Origin: CAZLRH01 sp964562015
GTDB lineage: Bacteria; Verrucomicrobiota; Verrucomicrobiia; Opitutales; JABDGR01
Direction of reading: 5' to 3'
DNA: 64,000 bases
NCBI GenBank assembly: GCA_964562015.1
Contig: CAZLRH010000004.1
Coordinates: forward strand, 62,001-126,000
A program made the translations under genes and the position numbers. How positions within the stretch are numbered: position 1 is the first letter of the stretch; every line of letters begins with the position of its first letter. Shown in pieces: positions 32,801 through 46,868 of the stretch. The notes beneath the pieces were generated by a model, which was not told the origin of the DNA, made no database searches, and saw only the letters and a program-made list of their open reading frames with translations.

Positions 32801-35667
32801 GCCTCCAGCCGCAGCTCCGCCACGACAGCACCAGAAACCACGGCAAAGACGGGCCCGGCCATCATGGTATAAAAGAATCCGCTGAGCTTTCCCTTGGCCT
32901 GCCGCTGGGCGTCACTGGCGGTTTGCCATTCCAAGAGACGGCGATGGCTGAAGGTCACCCGCCACAAGGTGCGCATGATGGCATCCAGGCTCATCCACGT
33001 GTCAAAGGGCAGAAACGCCAGTGTCAGGACAAATTGTTCGGTTTGCTGGCCCAGACGCCGCACCACCGCCTGCAAGTGCGCGCCCACCGCCACTTCTTCC
33101 GCCTTTTCGAAAGCCTCCAGAAAGGCGCTGGGCAACAGCGGAAATAACATCATCGCCATCACCGCCAGAGTACCAAAGGCCGGGGATTCCAACGTCAGCC
33201 AGCTCACCAGCAACAGCGCCAGCAGCCCGGCCGGGACGAAGCTCCGGCGCAAATTATCCAGAATTTTCCACCGGGTGAGCCCGGACAGCGGATTTGCCGT
33301 CCGGCGCACATCGGCTCCCGGCACCCGCGGCAATAACCAGGACGCTATCTGCCAGTCCCCGCGAATCCAGCGATGCCGCCGGCTGGCGTCGGCGGTGTAA
33401 TGCGCCGGATATTCCTCGTAAAGTTGCACGTCGCTGACCAACGCGGTGCGCACGTAGCCGCCCTCCAGCAGGTCGTGGCTGAGGATGCGATTCTCCGGAA
33501 ACCGGTGGCCGAGAATCTGCGCAAAAACCCCGACCTCATAGATGCCCTTCCCGATGAAGGAGCCCTCTCCAAAAATATCCTGGTAAACATCGGAGACCAG
33601 CCGCGTATAGGGATCGATGCCCGGATCCCCGGAGAAAAATTTCGCGAACAACGACTGCTGCGCGCTCGGCAGGCTGATCGCGACGCGCGGTTGCAAAATG
33701 CCATAGCCGTGCGCAATCCGGTGCTTCGCCGGATCGTACACCGGCCGCACCAGGGGATGCGCCATGGTCGCCACCAATTGCCGCGCCGCCTCGCGCGGCA
33801 GCTCAGTGTCCGTGTCCAGGGTAATGACAAACCGCATCGCCGCCAGCAGGTCAATTTCGCCAACCACGGTCGAAAACCGGTCGCGCGCCCCACCCTGCAG
33901 ATACGCGTTGAACTCCTCGATCTTTCCCCGCTTGCGCTCGTAGCCCATCCATTTTTTCTCCTGCTCGTTCCACCGCCGGGGCCGGTTGAAAAGAAAAAAG
34001 GTGTGCGGCTGCACCGCGGCGTATTTCTCATTGAGCGCGTTGACCCCCCGGACCGCCTCCGCGAGAATCGCGGCATCCGTGGGCATCGTTTCCTGGGTGG
34101 CGTCGCGAAAATCCGTCAGCAGGGCGAAATAAAGTTGCTCCTCCTGGTTGGCCACGTACCTGACCTCCAGCGCTTCCAGCAAATCCGCCACCCCTTCCCG
34201 GCTCGCCAGCATGGTCGGCACGACCACCATGGTCCGAAAATCCGCCGGAATCTTTTTCGTAAAATCCATCCGCGGCAGCGAACGGGGTGGAATCAATACC
34301 GTCGCCAGCCAGTTCACGACCCCGAGGCCCAGTTGGCTCGCGCACAAAATTAGCGCCACAGCACCCGTGAGTTGCGCCCAGAGCGGCAACGCCTCCGATT
34401 CGATGCTCGAGACGAAGGTCATCGAGAAAATTACCGTCACAGCCACAATCAAACCCAAGTAGGCCAGGAGCGGAATCCGCCCGATGGCCCGCGCCATTTG
34501 CCGCAGAATGGATATCCGCGCCCGGACATTTTTTTCCAATTCCGGCAACCCATCATCAATTAAATAGTAGCCGACATGGGCCTCCCGCGCGCGGGGCGCT
34601 CCCGCCTGGGCCGCCGCTTCCGCTTGCGCCACCGCCACCCGCGCCACTTCAGACTCCGTCTGTTCGCTGTGGCGGGCCACGTCTTCAATCACGTGCCGGT
34701 AGCGATCCCGGGTCGCAAAATCCATCGCTCCGTAAATTGCGGCGGGCTCCGCCCGCAAAATCCGCTCCACCACGCTTAGTTGCTCCACGAAAATCCGCCA
34801 GTCAATGGAGCTAAGCAGCCGCAGGCTGGCAATGCCATTGCCCATGGAGATTTGATTGGCCGCCTGCTTGCGCACTACTTGCTGCAACAGTTCCTCGATA
34901 TTCTGCGCGTGCTCGGCCAGACGGTGTTCGAGCCAGGTCAAAGGCAGCGCCAGCGCCGGATGCTTGCCCTGCAACAAGCGCACGAACTCCGCCACGAAGG
35001 CGCTGCGAAAGGACGGCTGCGAGCGGGCCATATCCGCCAAAATCAGCACCACCTGGCCCGGATCACTCTGGGCCGCCGTCGCCAGGCGCTGCGCCCAGGA
35101 ATTCGCCAAATCACGGTCTTCCCGGGCCCGGGCGATTTCCTCCGCCACCAGCCGCAAATACTCGATTAACGCCAGGCGCAACATGATGGGCACGGCCCAC
35201 AATTCCCCCAATTGCAGTTCCGTCGTCTGCTGGTACGCGGCGATAAAGGCAATCAGGCCCGTCTCGTCCAAGCGTCCGTCCTGGTGCGCAATCAATTCCC
35301 AACTGAGGTGATAAACCCGCGGCTGGCCCGCGGACGGCCCCGCCTGCAATTGCGGCAATTGCCGGCTGTACTGCTTCGGCAAATGCCGCCGGGCCGTGCG
35401 AATCTGTTCCTGTATCAGGTAAAAATTATCCACCAGCCACTCCCCCGCCGGCGAGATTCGCTGCTCCCGTCCAAGCGCATGGGTGACTTTTTGATAAGTT
35501 TCCAGGAGGACTCGCTCATTCTCATCCAGCCGCTTTAACAGCCGATGCGCTCCCGCGCGCTTCGACAACCGATGCCGCCCGCCCAAGGCTTTGGCGTGTA
35601 CCTCAAGTTGCTCCTGCGTGTAAAGCTCCGCCCGAAAATGCGGTTCTTCCGAGGGCGATGCAGTCAT
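26899..35667 (-). CDS. ndvB: Cyclic beta-1,2-glucan synthase (NdvB/ChvB type: GT84 plus GH94)
   Basis: At 2922 residues this matches the size and order of NdvB/ChvB. A soluble N-terminal region leads to membrane helices around 400-465. The GT84 glucosyltransferase core follows (FVITLDTDTELP with Asp618 and Asp620 as the DxD-type pair, then RRHRWIRGDWQ), and more membrane helices (about 800-850 and 930-1000). Next is a glycoamylase-like domain (TSPTNIGLGLTATLAACDFG), then two beta-sandwich/GH94 units starting YHTMISAAGGGYSRW and NGLGGFTPDGKEY. The chain ends with the (alpha/alpha)6 phosphorylase-like barrel, with GAGDWNDGMN and the catalytic Asp2594. The enzyme initiates, elongates and cyclises beta-1,2-glucans that accumulate in the periplasm at low osmolarity. 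The lipoprotein (79 bp) and DUF3185 gene upstream may share its transcript. It is rare outside Proteobacteria, so horizontal origin is possible. Confidence 0.95.
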   Translation of the reverse strand: MTASPSEEPHFRAELYTQEQLEVHAKALGGRHRLSKRAGAHRLLKRLDENERVLLETYQKVTHALGREQRISPAGEWLVDNFYLIQEQIRTARRHLPKQYSRQLPQLQAGPSAGQPRVYHLSWELIAHQDGRLDETGLIAFIAAYQQTTELQLGELWAVPIMLRLALIEYLRLVAEEIARAREDRDLANSWAQRLATAAQSDPGQVVLILADMARSQPSFRSAFVAEFVRLLQGKHPALALPLTWLEHRLAEHAQNIEELLQQVVRKQAANQISMGNGIASLRLLSSIDWRIFVEQLSVVERILRAEPAAIYGAMDFATRDRYRHVIEDVARHSEQTESEVARVAVAQAEAAAQAGAPRAREAHVGYYLIDDGLPELEKNVRARISILRQMARAIGRIPLLAYLGLIVAVTVIFSMTFVSSIESEALPLWAQLTGAVALILCASQLGLGVVNWLATVLIPPRSLPRMDFTKKIPADFRTMVVVPTMLASREGVADLLEALEVRYVANQEEQLYFALLTDFRDATQETMPTDAAILAEAVRGVNALNEKYAAVQPHTFFLFNRPRRWNEQEKKWMGYERKRGKIEEFNAYLQGGARDRFSTVVGEIDLLAAMRFVITLDTDTELPREAARQLVATMAHPLVRPVYDPAKHRIAHGYGILQPRVAISLPSAQQSLFAKFFSGDPGIDPYTRLVSDVYQDIFGEGSFIGKGIYEVGVFAQILGHRFPENRILSHDLLEGGYVRTALVSDVQLYEEYPAHYTADASRRHRWIRGDWQIASWLLPRVPGADVRRTANPLSGLTRWKILDNLRRSFVPAGLLALLLVSWLTLESPAFGTLAVMAMMLFPLLPSAFLEAFEKAEEVAVGAHLQAVVRRLGQQTEQFVLTLAFLPFDTWMSLDAIMRTLWRVTFSHRRLLEWQTASDAQRQAKGKLSGFFYTMMAGPVFAVVSGAVVAELRLEALELAAPLMLGWFFSPALAWWISQPLRVKEVRPTEKQEELLRQVARRTWAYFDRYMALEDHFLPPDNFQERPVVTLAHRTSPTNIGLGLTATLAACDFGYIPVGGMLDRLRNTLDTLGKMPRYRGHFYNWYDTRTLEPLPVPYVSTVDSGNLSAALLVLRQGLLEISSPPIWPSRMWMGLKDALLVVAQQVEVGRKQHRSTQAFDKIEAQIKELQVELAHEPGTITAGVVLLQRFCAAAGVMAQHAAGQEDEELRWGVELLSRQGKELLDEILALAPWTKMSASDLRPRRQTLGHPLEVFWTAVQEILRPLDARVSGSGLEASAREALSQLEALTGPNQAGVGEPERAWLAELGKAVRAGLERASMQVSTARSLAEQCQAFAEADYRFLYDETRKQMAIGYNVADRRRDAGFYDLLASEARLASFVAIAQGQLPQEHWFALGRRLASFEGRPVLYSWSGSMFEYLMPQLMMPSYPGTLLDRSNQVAVQRQIRYGLERGVPWGISESGYNATDVQLNYQYRSFGVPGLGFKRGLADDLVVAPYASVMALTVNVESAAKNLERLEDEGMLGRYGFYEAVDYTARRLPSGQKSAIVRSYMAHHGGMSLLAIAYALLGRPMQRRFLAEPRFRATELLLQEKIPLTIRISLPPGEAEPLPNRTNAAEPAPRTFNTPQTPVPEVQLLSNSNYHTMISAAGGGYSRWGDLAVTRWRTDPTSDEWGSFCYIRDTAQGLFWSATHQPTLKAAEWYNVYFQQSRVEFRRRDHDVTTQTDIGVSSEDDVEVRRIKLTNHSRTPRTLELTSYAEVVLAPPGADAAHPAFSNLFVQTQRVSGRRALLCNRRPRAKGEQSPWMFHLLAVQGGVVGEASFETDRSRFIGRGRSLEAPAAMFTERLSDTQGAVLDPMVSIRQTVLLQPDETVVLAFVTGVAPTQQGALEMVEKYNDLHLVDRVFEMAHTYSQLVRRQLNTSMADAELFSQLVGAIVQPNRLRRAGATILGRNRRSQSALWGFGLSGDLPIVLLRVADQSNLELVLKVIQAHAFWRMKGLAVDLVIWNEDRSGYRQDLQERILGMIDAGPEKHVLDRPGGIFLRKADQISEDDHLLLQTAACIVLSDAAGSLGDQMDRRLVITAEAPRLVASKRRFNDRGALAKSLERGAQDKLLFFNGLGGFTPDGKEYIISTTPEQVAPAPWVNVIANAQLGTVISESGSAYTWAENAHEFRLTPWSNDAVRDLSGEAFYLRDEERGTFWSPTPLPARGRTPYTSRHGMGYSVFEHTENGIRSELWVYVAVDAPVKFAVLKVFNESGRPRRLSATGYWEWVLGDLRTKSLLHVTTEVDAKTQALFARNPYNIDFGDRVVFVDVNETMRSVSGDRTEFLGRNGNLAHPKAMERMRLSGRTGAGLDPAAALQVPFELADQDQHELVFILGAGKTAEEARALVQRHRTTQAARQALEGVWNHWNNVLGAVQVDTPDPAVNLLANVWLPYQTLSCRLLARSGFYQSGGAFGFRDQLQDAMALVHHEPRLFREHILYCASRQFREGDVQHWWHPPSGRGVRTHISDDFLWLPLAVCRYVKISQDTGILQEQAPFLQGRLVKPEEEAYYDRPQTAEEVGTLYEHCVKAIRHGLRFGSHGLPLMGAGDWNDGMNLVGSEGKGESVWLAFFLYDVLKQFAELARGQGDAEFAQKCLYEAGRLQENIEQHAWDGGWYRRAYFDNGEMLGSATNAECQIDALPQSWSVISGAGEPSRTVEAMAAVNQRLVQRDARLIKLFSPPFDHSNLEPGYIKGYVPGVRENGGQYTHAAVWTTMAFALLGDHERAWELLGLINPIHHGATAGEIATYKVEPYVVAADVYAVKPHVGRGGWTWYTGSAGWMYRLILETLLGFAREGDTLQLAPRLPQAWGGFTLHYRYFETIYHITIDHMEKGGVPAVTVDGVAQEKGIIRLVNDLVEHQVLVHLAAVAAPKLPEPALAV

Positions 35668-35746
35668 GAGTGAGGCGGGAGGAGGCAGCGTTGCCGCACC
35701 CCGACCGACCCCTGGCCCCGGGGCGACGTTAGGTTAGAGTTGAGGG

Positions 35747-36292
35747 TTAACGAGCCGCGGCCGCCGGGTAGGACGGAAAATTCCGCAGCGCCATCGTAGC
35801 CATGGCCTCGGCGTTTTCCCGCGAAAAAGTCTTGAGCAGGACCGGATTGATGGGCTCGCTCTTCCAAATCACCTCGCCATTGGCGGGATCCTTCGCCTCG
35901 ATCGTGAGTGTGATAAATCTCTTCGAGATGTCCGCGGTGTTTTGCGGAGGATTCGTCTGCCCCGGGAAGTTGCCCGTATCCATGGTGCTCATCCAGTTCA
36001 ACTCCAGGACAAAGGCGACCGGCCCCGAGCCCCGATAGTCGTAACCCAGGCCCATTAGTTGCTGCTGCACGGTACCGCGAGTCGCATTTTCAATCGTCCC
36101 GTCGTCCTTGAAGAAGTTGACCTTGTCGCCGGTCGGTACTTCCACGGCGAACGTTCTGTCATAATCCGCCGGCAGGCGGTGCGCGGCGGTCGAATTCGTC
36201 TGGCAGCCGGCCACGATGCAGCCGACGATCCCCACCACAGTGAAGAGGAACAGCGGCGGCAGATAGGAATGAAGATGACGGGTGGTATTCAT
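35747..36292 (-). CDS. Putative outer-membrane lipoprotein (DUF4136-like)
   Basis: This 181-residue protein has a lipobox VAGC with Cys30 after a hydrophobic stretch. The mature part contains DYDRTFAVEVPTGDKVNFFK, LGYDYRGSGPVAFVLELNW and a C-terminal FITLTIEAKDPANGEVIWKS. The order (a ribose- or peptidoglycan-associated-type fold, then a repeated strand ending in EVIWKS) resembles DUF4136 lipoproteins. It lies between DUF3185 and the glucan synthase, in the same direction. Its function is unknown; a role in envelope maintenance is plausible. Confidence 0.6.
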   Translation of the reverse strand: MNTTRHLHSYLPPLFLFTVVGIVGCIVAGCQTNSTAAHRLPADYDRTFAVEVPTGDKVNFFKDDGTIENATRGTVQQQLMGLGYDYRGSGPVAFVLELNWMSTMDTGNFPGQTNPPQNTADISKRFITLTIEAKDPANGEVIWKSEPINPVLLKTFSRENAEAMATMALRNFPSYPAAAAR

Positions 36293-36331
36293 GGGATGCT
36301 TGAGGTTGGAGGTTTTTTGCGAACAATAACG

Positions 36332-36538
36332 TTACTTTTGACGGCTAAAGGAAAAGAGCCCGAAGAAGCCCGCGACGGTGAGCACGACGCCGGAGCCGAT
36401 GAGCCAGATGGTCTTGTTGGCCGGAGCCCCGTTGACCGTTTCGGAAACATGGGAAGTGAAGGAATCCGAGGCACCGAGGCCCCAGACGAGCAGCAGGATG
36501 CCGACAACCAACAAGGCGATGGAGATGGGCTTGTTCAT
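36332..36538 (-). CDS. DUF3185 small membrane protein
   Basis: This 68-residue protein has two membrane helices: ISIALLVVGILLLVWGL and IWLIGSGVVLTVAGFFGLF, separated by a polar loop (SDSFTSHVSETVNGAP). This is the DUF3185 signature. It is the first gene of the minus-strand run that leads through the lipoprotein to the glucan synthase, and it is preceded by a dyad-type promoter. Confidence 0.85.
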   Translation of the reverse strand: MNKPISIALLVVGILLLVWGLGASDSFTSHVSETVNGAPANKTIWLIGSGVVLTVAGFFGLFSFSRQK

Positions 36539-36588
36539 GGAAGAGGTGGTTTACGGAGTGGATAAACACTGCTTCAGCAAGTCCGCCC

Positions 36589-36633
36589 AAAATACCTCAT
36601 TTTTTTCCGCCTCGCAATGGGATGAAACCCTAC
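36589..36633 (-). promoter_or_regulatory. Promoter of the DUF3185-lipoprotein-glucan synthase run with shared dyad
   Basis: On the minus strand GTAGGGTTTCATCCCATTG (36633 to 36615) is followed after 20 bp by TATTTT (36594 to 36589). The -10 box is 50 bp before the DUF3185 start. TTGCGA overlapping the end of the dyad stands 17 bp from the -10 box. Confidence 0.6.
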
Positions 36634-36689
36634 ATCTCCCCGCCCGGACCAGACCACGGCGGAATTCCTCACGGTGACGTTAGGTAATT

Positions 36690-36707
36690 TTGGTGTTTAA
36701 ACACCAA
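36690..36707. promoter_or_regulatory. Perfect 18-bp palindrome upstream of the HAMP-repeat kinase
   Basis: TTGGTGTTTAAACACCAA is its own reverse complement. It stands 70 bp before the kinase start at 36778. Nearly the same sequence occurs at 46768 before the second NarL-type regulator. This is a likely operator for a dimeric regulator. Confidence 0.62.
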
Positions 36708-36777
36708 TCGTCCGCTTTGACGGCGCACCCGGCATGGGGTGAAATACGCCCCAGAACCCGGCTTACTCACTTGCTCC

Positions 36778-43299
<6,522 letters not shown>

Positions 43300-43368
43300 C
43301 AAACCTCCACCCGCTTCCGCAGCCCCGCCGCTCCTGCCGCCGCCCCCAAACCCACCTCCCCGCCCACG

Positions 43369-45102
43369 GTGAATCCCGTCGTCAATATCCTCCTCGTCGA
43401 TGACGAGACGCGAAATCTTGACGCGCTGGAGAGCTTTCTCCAGTCGCCCGACTACCATCTCGTGCGGGCATTGTCCGCCGAGCGGGCGTTGATGCTGCTG
43501 CTCGACGGGGAATTTGCGGCCATCGTGCTCGATGTGCACATGCCCGGCATGGGCGGCATCGAGCTCGCGAATCTCATCAAGCAGCGCAAGCGCACCCAGC
43601 ACATCCCCATCATCTTCCTCACCGCCTATTTCCAGGAGGACAAGGATGTGCTCGAGGGTTACGGCATCGGCGCGGTGGACTATCTCACCAAGCCCGTCAA
43701 CCCGCAGATTTTGAAATCGAAAATCGGCGTCTTTGTCGACCTCTTCCGCAAAACCCGGGCCCTGACCGCCATCAACGCCACCCTGGAGATGGAAATCAAC
43801 CAGCGGCAAAATGCCGAGGATGCCTTGCGCGTGGCCAACACGGACCTGGAGTCGCGCGTGGCGGCCCGCACCGCCGACCTGATTCGCCTCAACAAGGAAT
43901 TGCGCGAACGCGAAACCGCCCTCCAGGCGAGCGAGGCGCAGGCCATGGCCGCCTCCCGCGCGAAGGACGATTTCCTGGCCGCGCTCTCCCACGAACTACG
44001 CACCCCGCTGAATCCCGTCCTGCTGCTCGCCACCGAGGCCGCCAACAATCCCGACTTGCCTGCGGAGACCCGCGCCGACTTCGAAACCATCGCCAAAAAC
44101 GTCAAGCTCGAAGCCCGGCTCATCGATGACTTGCTCGACTTGACCCGCATCGCCAACGGCAAGGTTGCGCTCGAAATGAGGCCCTTCGATGTCCACATCT
44201 GTTTGCAGGAGGCGCTCGCGATGACCCAGGAGGAAATCAACGAGAAGCAGCTCCTCCTGCGCCTTCAGCTCAAGGCCGAGCGCCGCACCGTCCATGGCGA
44301 TGATGTCCGCCTCAAGCAAGTTTTCTGGAATGTCATCAAGAATGCCGCGAAGTTCACCCCCGTCGGCGGCCAAATCACGGTCGAAACGAATCTGCCCGCG
44401 AACAGTAATGAGTTGTTGATCAAGGTCACCGACACCGGCATCGGCATGACCCCGCGGGAGCTGGAACGGGTTTTTGACGCCTTTGCCCAAGGCGACCACA
44501 TTGTGCAAACCGGCTCGCATCGCTTCGGCGGCCTCGGCATGGGGATGGCCATTTCCCGCATGATGGTGAAGCTGCACGCCGGTTCCATCAGCGCCTCCAG
44601 CAAGGGCCGCAACCTCGGCGCCACCGTCACCATCCATCTGCCGCTCTTTCAATCCACCGAACAAGCACGGGCCGGCACGAGGCATCCCTTCGTCGCTTCC
44701 GCACCCCCGGCCGAGGTGGACGGCAACGCCCGTCCTCGGCGCGTCCTGCTGGTGGAGGATCACCCTTCCACCGCCCAAGCGCTCACGCAATTGCTCACCC
44801 GGCGCAAATACGAAGTCGTGGTGGCGAATTGCCTGGCCGAAGCGCGCGCCTTTTCCGGCCATCAAAAATTTGACCTACTGATTTCCGACATCGGCCTGCC
44901 CGATGGCAACGGTTGTGAATTGATGACCGAATTGCGCCATCGCCCGGGCTTGGTTGGCATCGCCTTGACCGGTTATGGCATGGAGGATGACCTGAATCGC
45001 AGCCAGGCCGCCGGCTTCTTCACGCAATTGACGAAGCCCATCAGCATCCAAGCCCTGGACGGTGCCCTCACTGCCGCCCAAAGCGCGGCCCAAGCGCCTT
45101 AG
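43369..45102 (+). CDS. Hybrid sensor histidine kinase (receiver-HisKA-HATPase-receiver)
   Basis: This 577-residue cytoplasmic protein begins with a receiver domain (NILLVDDETRN, phospho-acceptor Asp55 in VLDVHMPGM), followed by a coiled coil (LEMEINQRQNAEDALR...). HisKA has LSHELRTPLNP with His208. HATPase has NAAKFT, DTGIGM and FGGLGMGMAI. A second receiver follows (VLLVEDHPS, Asp507 in ISDIGLPDG). The start is a GTG at 43369, the only candidate that keeps the complete receiver domain. It lies 69 bp after the HAMP-repeat kinase and is probably cotranscribed. With receivers at both ends it can act as a relay component and could receive phosphate from the preceding kinase. Confidence 0.92.
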   Translation: MNPVVNILLVDDETRNLDALESFLQSPDYHLVRALSAERALMLLLDGEFAAIVLDVHMPGMGGIELANLIKQRKRTQHIPIIFLTAYFQEDKDVLEGYGIGAVDYLTKPVNPQILKSKIGVFVDLFRKTRALTAINATLEMEINQRQNAEDALRVANTDLESRVAARTADLIRLNKELRERETALQASEAQAMAASRAKDDFLAALSHELRTPLNPVLLLATEAANNPDLPAETRADFETIAKNVKLEARLIDDLLDLTRIANGKVALEMRPFDVHICLQEALAMTQEEINEKQLLLRLQLKAERRTVHGDDVRLKQVFWNVIKNAAKFTPVGGQITVETNLPANSNELLIKVTDTGIGMTPRELERVFDAFAQGDHIVQTGSHRFGGLGMGMAISRMMVKLHAGSISASSKGRNLGATVTIHLPLFQSTEQARAGTRHPFVASAPPAEVDGNARPRRVLLVEDHPSTAQALTQLLTRRKYEVVVANCLAEARAFSGHQKFDLLISDIGLPDGNGCELMTELRHRPGLVGIALTGYGMEDDLNRSQAAGFFTQLTKPISIQALDGALTAAQSAAQAP

Positions 45103-45144
45103 CCTTGGTGCACACCTCCTCCGTTATATTGGTCAATCCCTGAT

Positions 45145-45384
45145 TTATGCCATCACCAGGCCAGGATTGACGGGCAGAATACCGCTCATGGCCGCCCCGG
45201 CGGGAGGCGTCTTTTCCGGTTTGCCCGGGGTCGGCGGCTCTTCCCGGCACATCGACTGCCAATAATAGCGGGGCTCGTCGGAAATGACCGATTTGGCGAT
45301 CGAGGGCTCCCCGACCCGCTCCCAACCCTCGGCCAGGTACTCTTGTACCAGCACTTCGAGCCGCTCAGGGCTGAGGGCCGTCAC
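45145..45384 (-). CDS. Hypothetical small protein
   Basis: This 79-residue frame starts at a GTG (45384) and reads MTALSPERLEVLVQEYLAEG then WERVGEPSIAK and a Pro-rich middle. No family is recognised. The main reason to believe it is the shared dyad promoter at 45436-45482, whose -10 box is 51 bp upstream. It is convergent with the hybrid kinase (42 bp gap). Confidence 0.5.
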   Translation of the reverse strand: MTALSPERLEVLVQEYLAEGWERVGEPSIAKSVISDEPRYYWQSMCREEPPTPGKPEKTPPAGAAMSGILPVNPGLVMA

Positions 45385-45435
45385 AATACAGTGCCGCCTG
45401 GTTCTGCCATGGTCAGGGGAGGAGTTAATTGGGTA

Positions 45436-45482
45436 ATGCTACCAAATTTTCGCCGCCCGCGTCCATTGGGGTGAAAGCCTAC
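45436..45482 (-). promoter_or_regulatory. Promoter of the small hypothetical gene with shared dyad element
   Basis: On the minus strand GTAGGCTTTCACCCCAATG (45482 to 45464) is followed after 22 bp by TAGCAT (45441 to 45436). This is the longest spacing of the six related promoters and the weakest -10 box. Confidence 0.5.
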
Positions 45483-45520
45483 CACGCCCGCCCCTGGCCT
45501 AAGTCATGTAGCGTTACTTT

Positions 45521-46558
45521 CTATCCTGAGTTGGACGCCAGGGCCGGCAGTGTAAAATAGAACAACGACGAATCATTTCCCATCCGTTCGTATCCACAGT
45601 GCCCGCCTTGCAGGGAAACGAGCCGGTGCACCAGACTCAACCCGAGACGCGACGAGGGCTGGGCGTGCAATTGATCAAAGCGCGGGAAAAGCCGTTCTTC
45701 CAGTTCGGCGGGCACAGCCTCGCCCCGGTTGGCCACCCAAAAGCGCACGCCGTCGTCCTTCTCTTTCCACCCCAGTGAAATCGGTGCCGCAGCTGCACTG
45801 TGTTTTACCGCATTCATGATTAGGTTCCACCAAATCACTTCGAGCCACGGGGCCACGCCTTCCACCCACGGCCAGGTGGCGGGATGTTCCACCATCGCGC
45901 CATTTTGCTGCAACTCCATTTCCAATTGCCCCAGGACACTCTCCACCACCTCCTTCATGGACACGTCCGCGAGGTTGGGCGGCTCCATGGAGGCACTGAG
46001 CAAATCACTGACGCGTTCGATGGTCCGCGAAATTTCCGCGAGGGAATGGTCAATGACGCCCAACTGCGCCTGGACGGAAGCCGCATTTTCAGCCAGCAAT
46101 TCCTTCATCAATTCGCAAGTGATGCTGATGCAATTCAGCGGATTGAACAAATCGTGGCGAATTCGCCGGGCCACTGTCTTGAGGTCGCCGCGCAATTGGA
46201 GATTTTCGCGCAAAAGGTCATGCTGCTGGAGGGCGGCCCGAAAGACGCGTCCCAATAATCCGGCGCTGGTCTCCTCCGGCGAAATGCAATCAAGTAATTC
46301 CGAGGATTGTTTTCCCACCACCACCGCCGCCCAGCGCGGCCGACTGTGCTCGTCGGTGGCTTGGGCCGCCAGCGCGATCTCCGCCTCGTCCGGATTTATT
46401 AGAATCAACAGTTGGCGGGCTGCGGCACCGGCCTTTTGCGCCGCCTCCCGCACATTCCGGGCCGTGGCAATCCTTCCACCCGGAAAAGCCTGCCGGGCGG
46501 CTTGCTGGGTAAGCGTATCCTGGGCCGACCCCACGATAACTACCATCGGGTCATTCAT
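45521..46558 (-). CDS. Sensor histidine kinase with degenerate receiver-like N-terminus
   Basis: The 345-residue product (ATG at 46558; the frame is open to 46711) begins with a receiver-like fold (MVVIVGSAQDT...QLLILINPDEAE) that lacks the acidic pair and has Asn-Pro-Asp at the phospho-acceptor strand, so it is probably a pseudo-receiver. The kinase core has RRIRHDLFNPLNCI with His135, the N box NLIMNAVKHS, a VANRGEAVP G1 box and a SSRLGLSLVHRL G2 box. Asn in place of Asp in the G1 box is also seen in working kinases and is not by itself a defect. No membrane segment is visible. It is divergent from the NarL-type regulator at 46869, which is its most likely partner. Confidence 0.82.
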   Translation of the reverse strand: MNDPMVVIVGSAQDTLTQQAARQAFPGGRIATARNVREAAQKAGAAARQLLILINPDEAEIALAAQATDEHSRPRWAAVVVGKQSSELLDCISPEETSAGLLGRVFRAALQQHDLLRENLQLRGDLKTVARRIRHDLFNPLNCISITCELMKELLAENAASVQAQLGVIDHSLAEISRTIERVSDLLSASMEPPNLADVSMKEVVESVLGQLEMELQQNGAMVEHPATWPWVEGVAPWLEVIWWNLIMNAVKHSAAAAPISLGWKEKDDGVRFWVANRGEAVPAELEERLFPRFDQLHAQPSSRLGLSLVHRLVSLQGGHCGYERMGNDSSLFYFTLPALASNSG

Positions 46559-46767
46559 GATTAGGCAGGCCTCGGGATTTTCGACGCATGGTGGCGGTGC
46601 GGATTCGCCGCAAGGTGACACAATAAAACCGTTTGCGGCCATTTCGCTAGTGGAATTTTCAAGCGTTCGCGGAACTCTTAAGGCTAACCGCGGTGCGAAT
46701 TCCCTCCCCACGGCCCCGCTCCTCGGTTAGTTTCATCCTCAGCACTCCGACTCGTCAAAACGTTAGT

Positions 46768-46785
46768 TTGGTGCTTAAACACCAA
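46768..46785. promoter_or_regulatory. 18-bp near-palindrome upstream of the second NarL-type regulator
   Basis: TTGGTGCTTAAACACCAA differs from the perfect palindrome at 36690 at one base. It stands 83 bp before the regulator start, a distance similar to the first copy (70 bp). In both cases CGTTAG lies just upstream. Confidence 0.62.
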
Positions 46786-46844
46786 GCGGACGCCCCCACC
46801 CGGCCCCAGTCTAACGGCTCTAGCCTTGTGCCTGTGCGAATTTG

Positions 46845-46858
46845 GAACTATATAGTTC
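46845..46858. promoter_or_regulatory. 14-bp palindrome containing a -10-like box before the regulator
   Basis: GAACTATATAGTTC is a perfect palindrome 10 bp before the ATG at 46869, with TATATA at its centre. It could be a -10 box covered by an operator, or an element near the translation start. Confidence 0.4.
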
Positions 46859-46868
46859 ATGACGGCCC

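Noticed and set aside
45521..46558. Kinase judged inactive because of Asn in the G1 box
   Set aside because: Asn at this position occurs in functional kinases, and the H, N and G2 boxes are intact.
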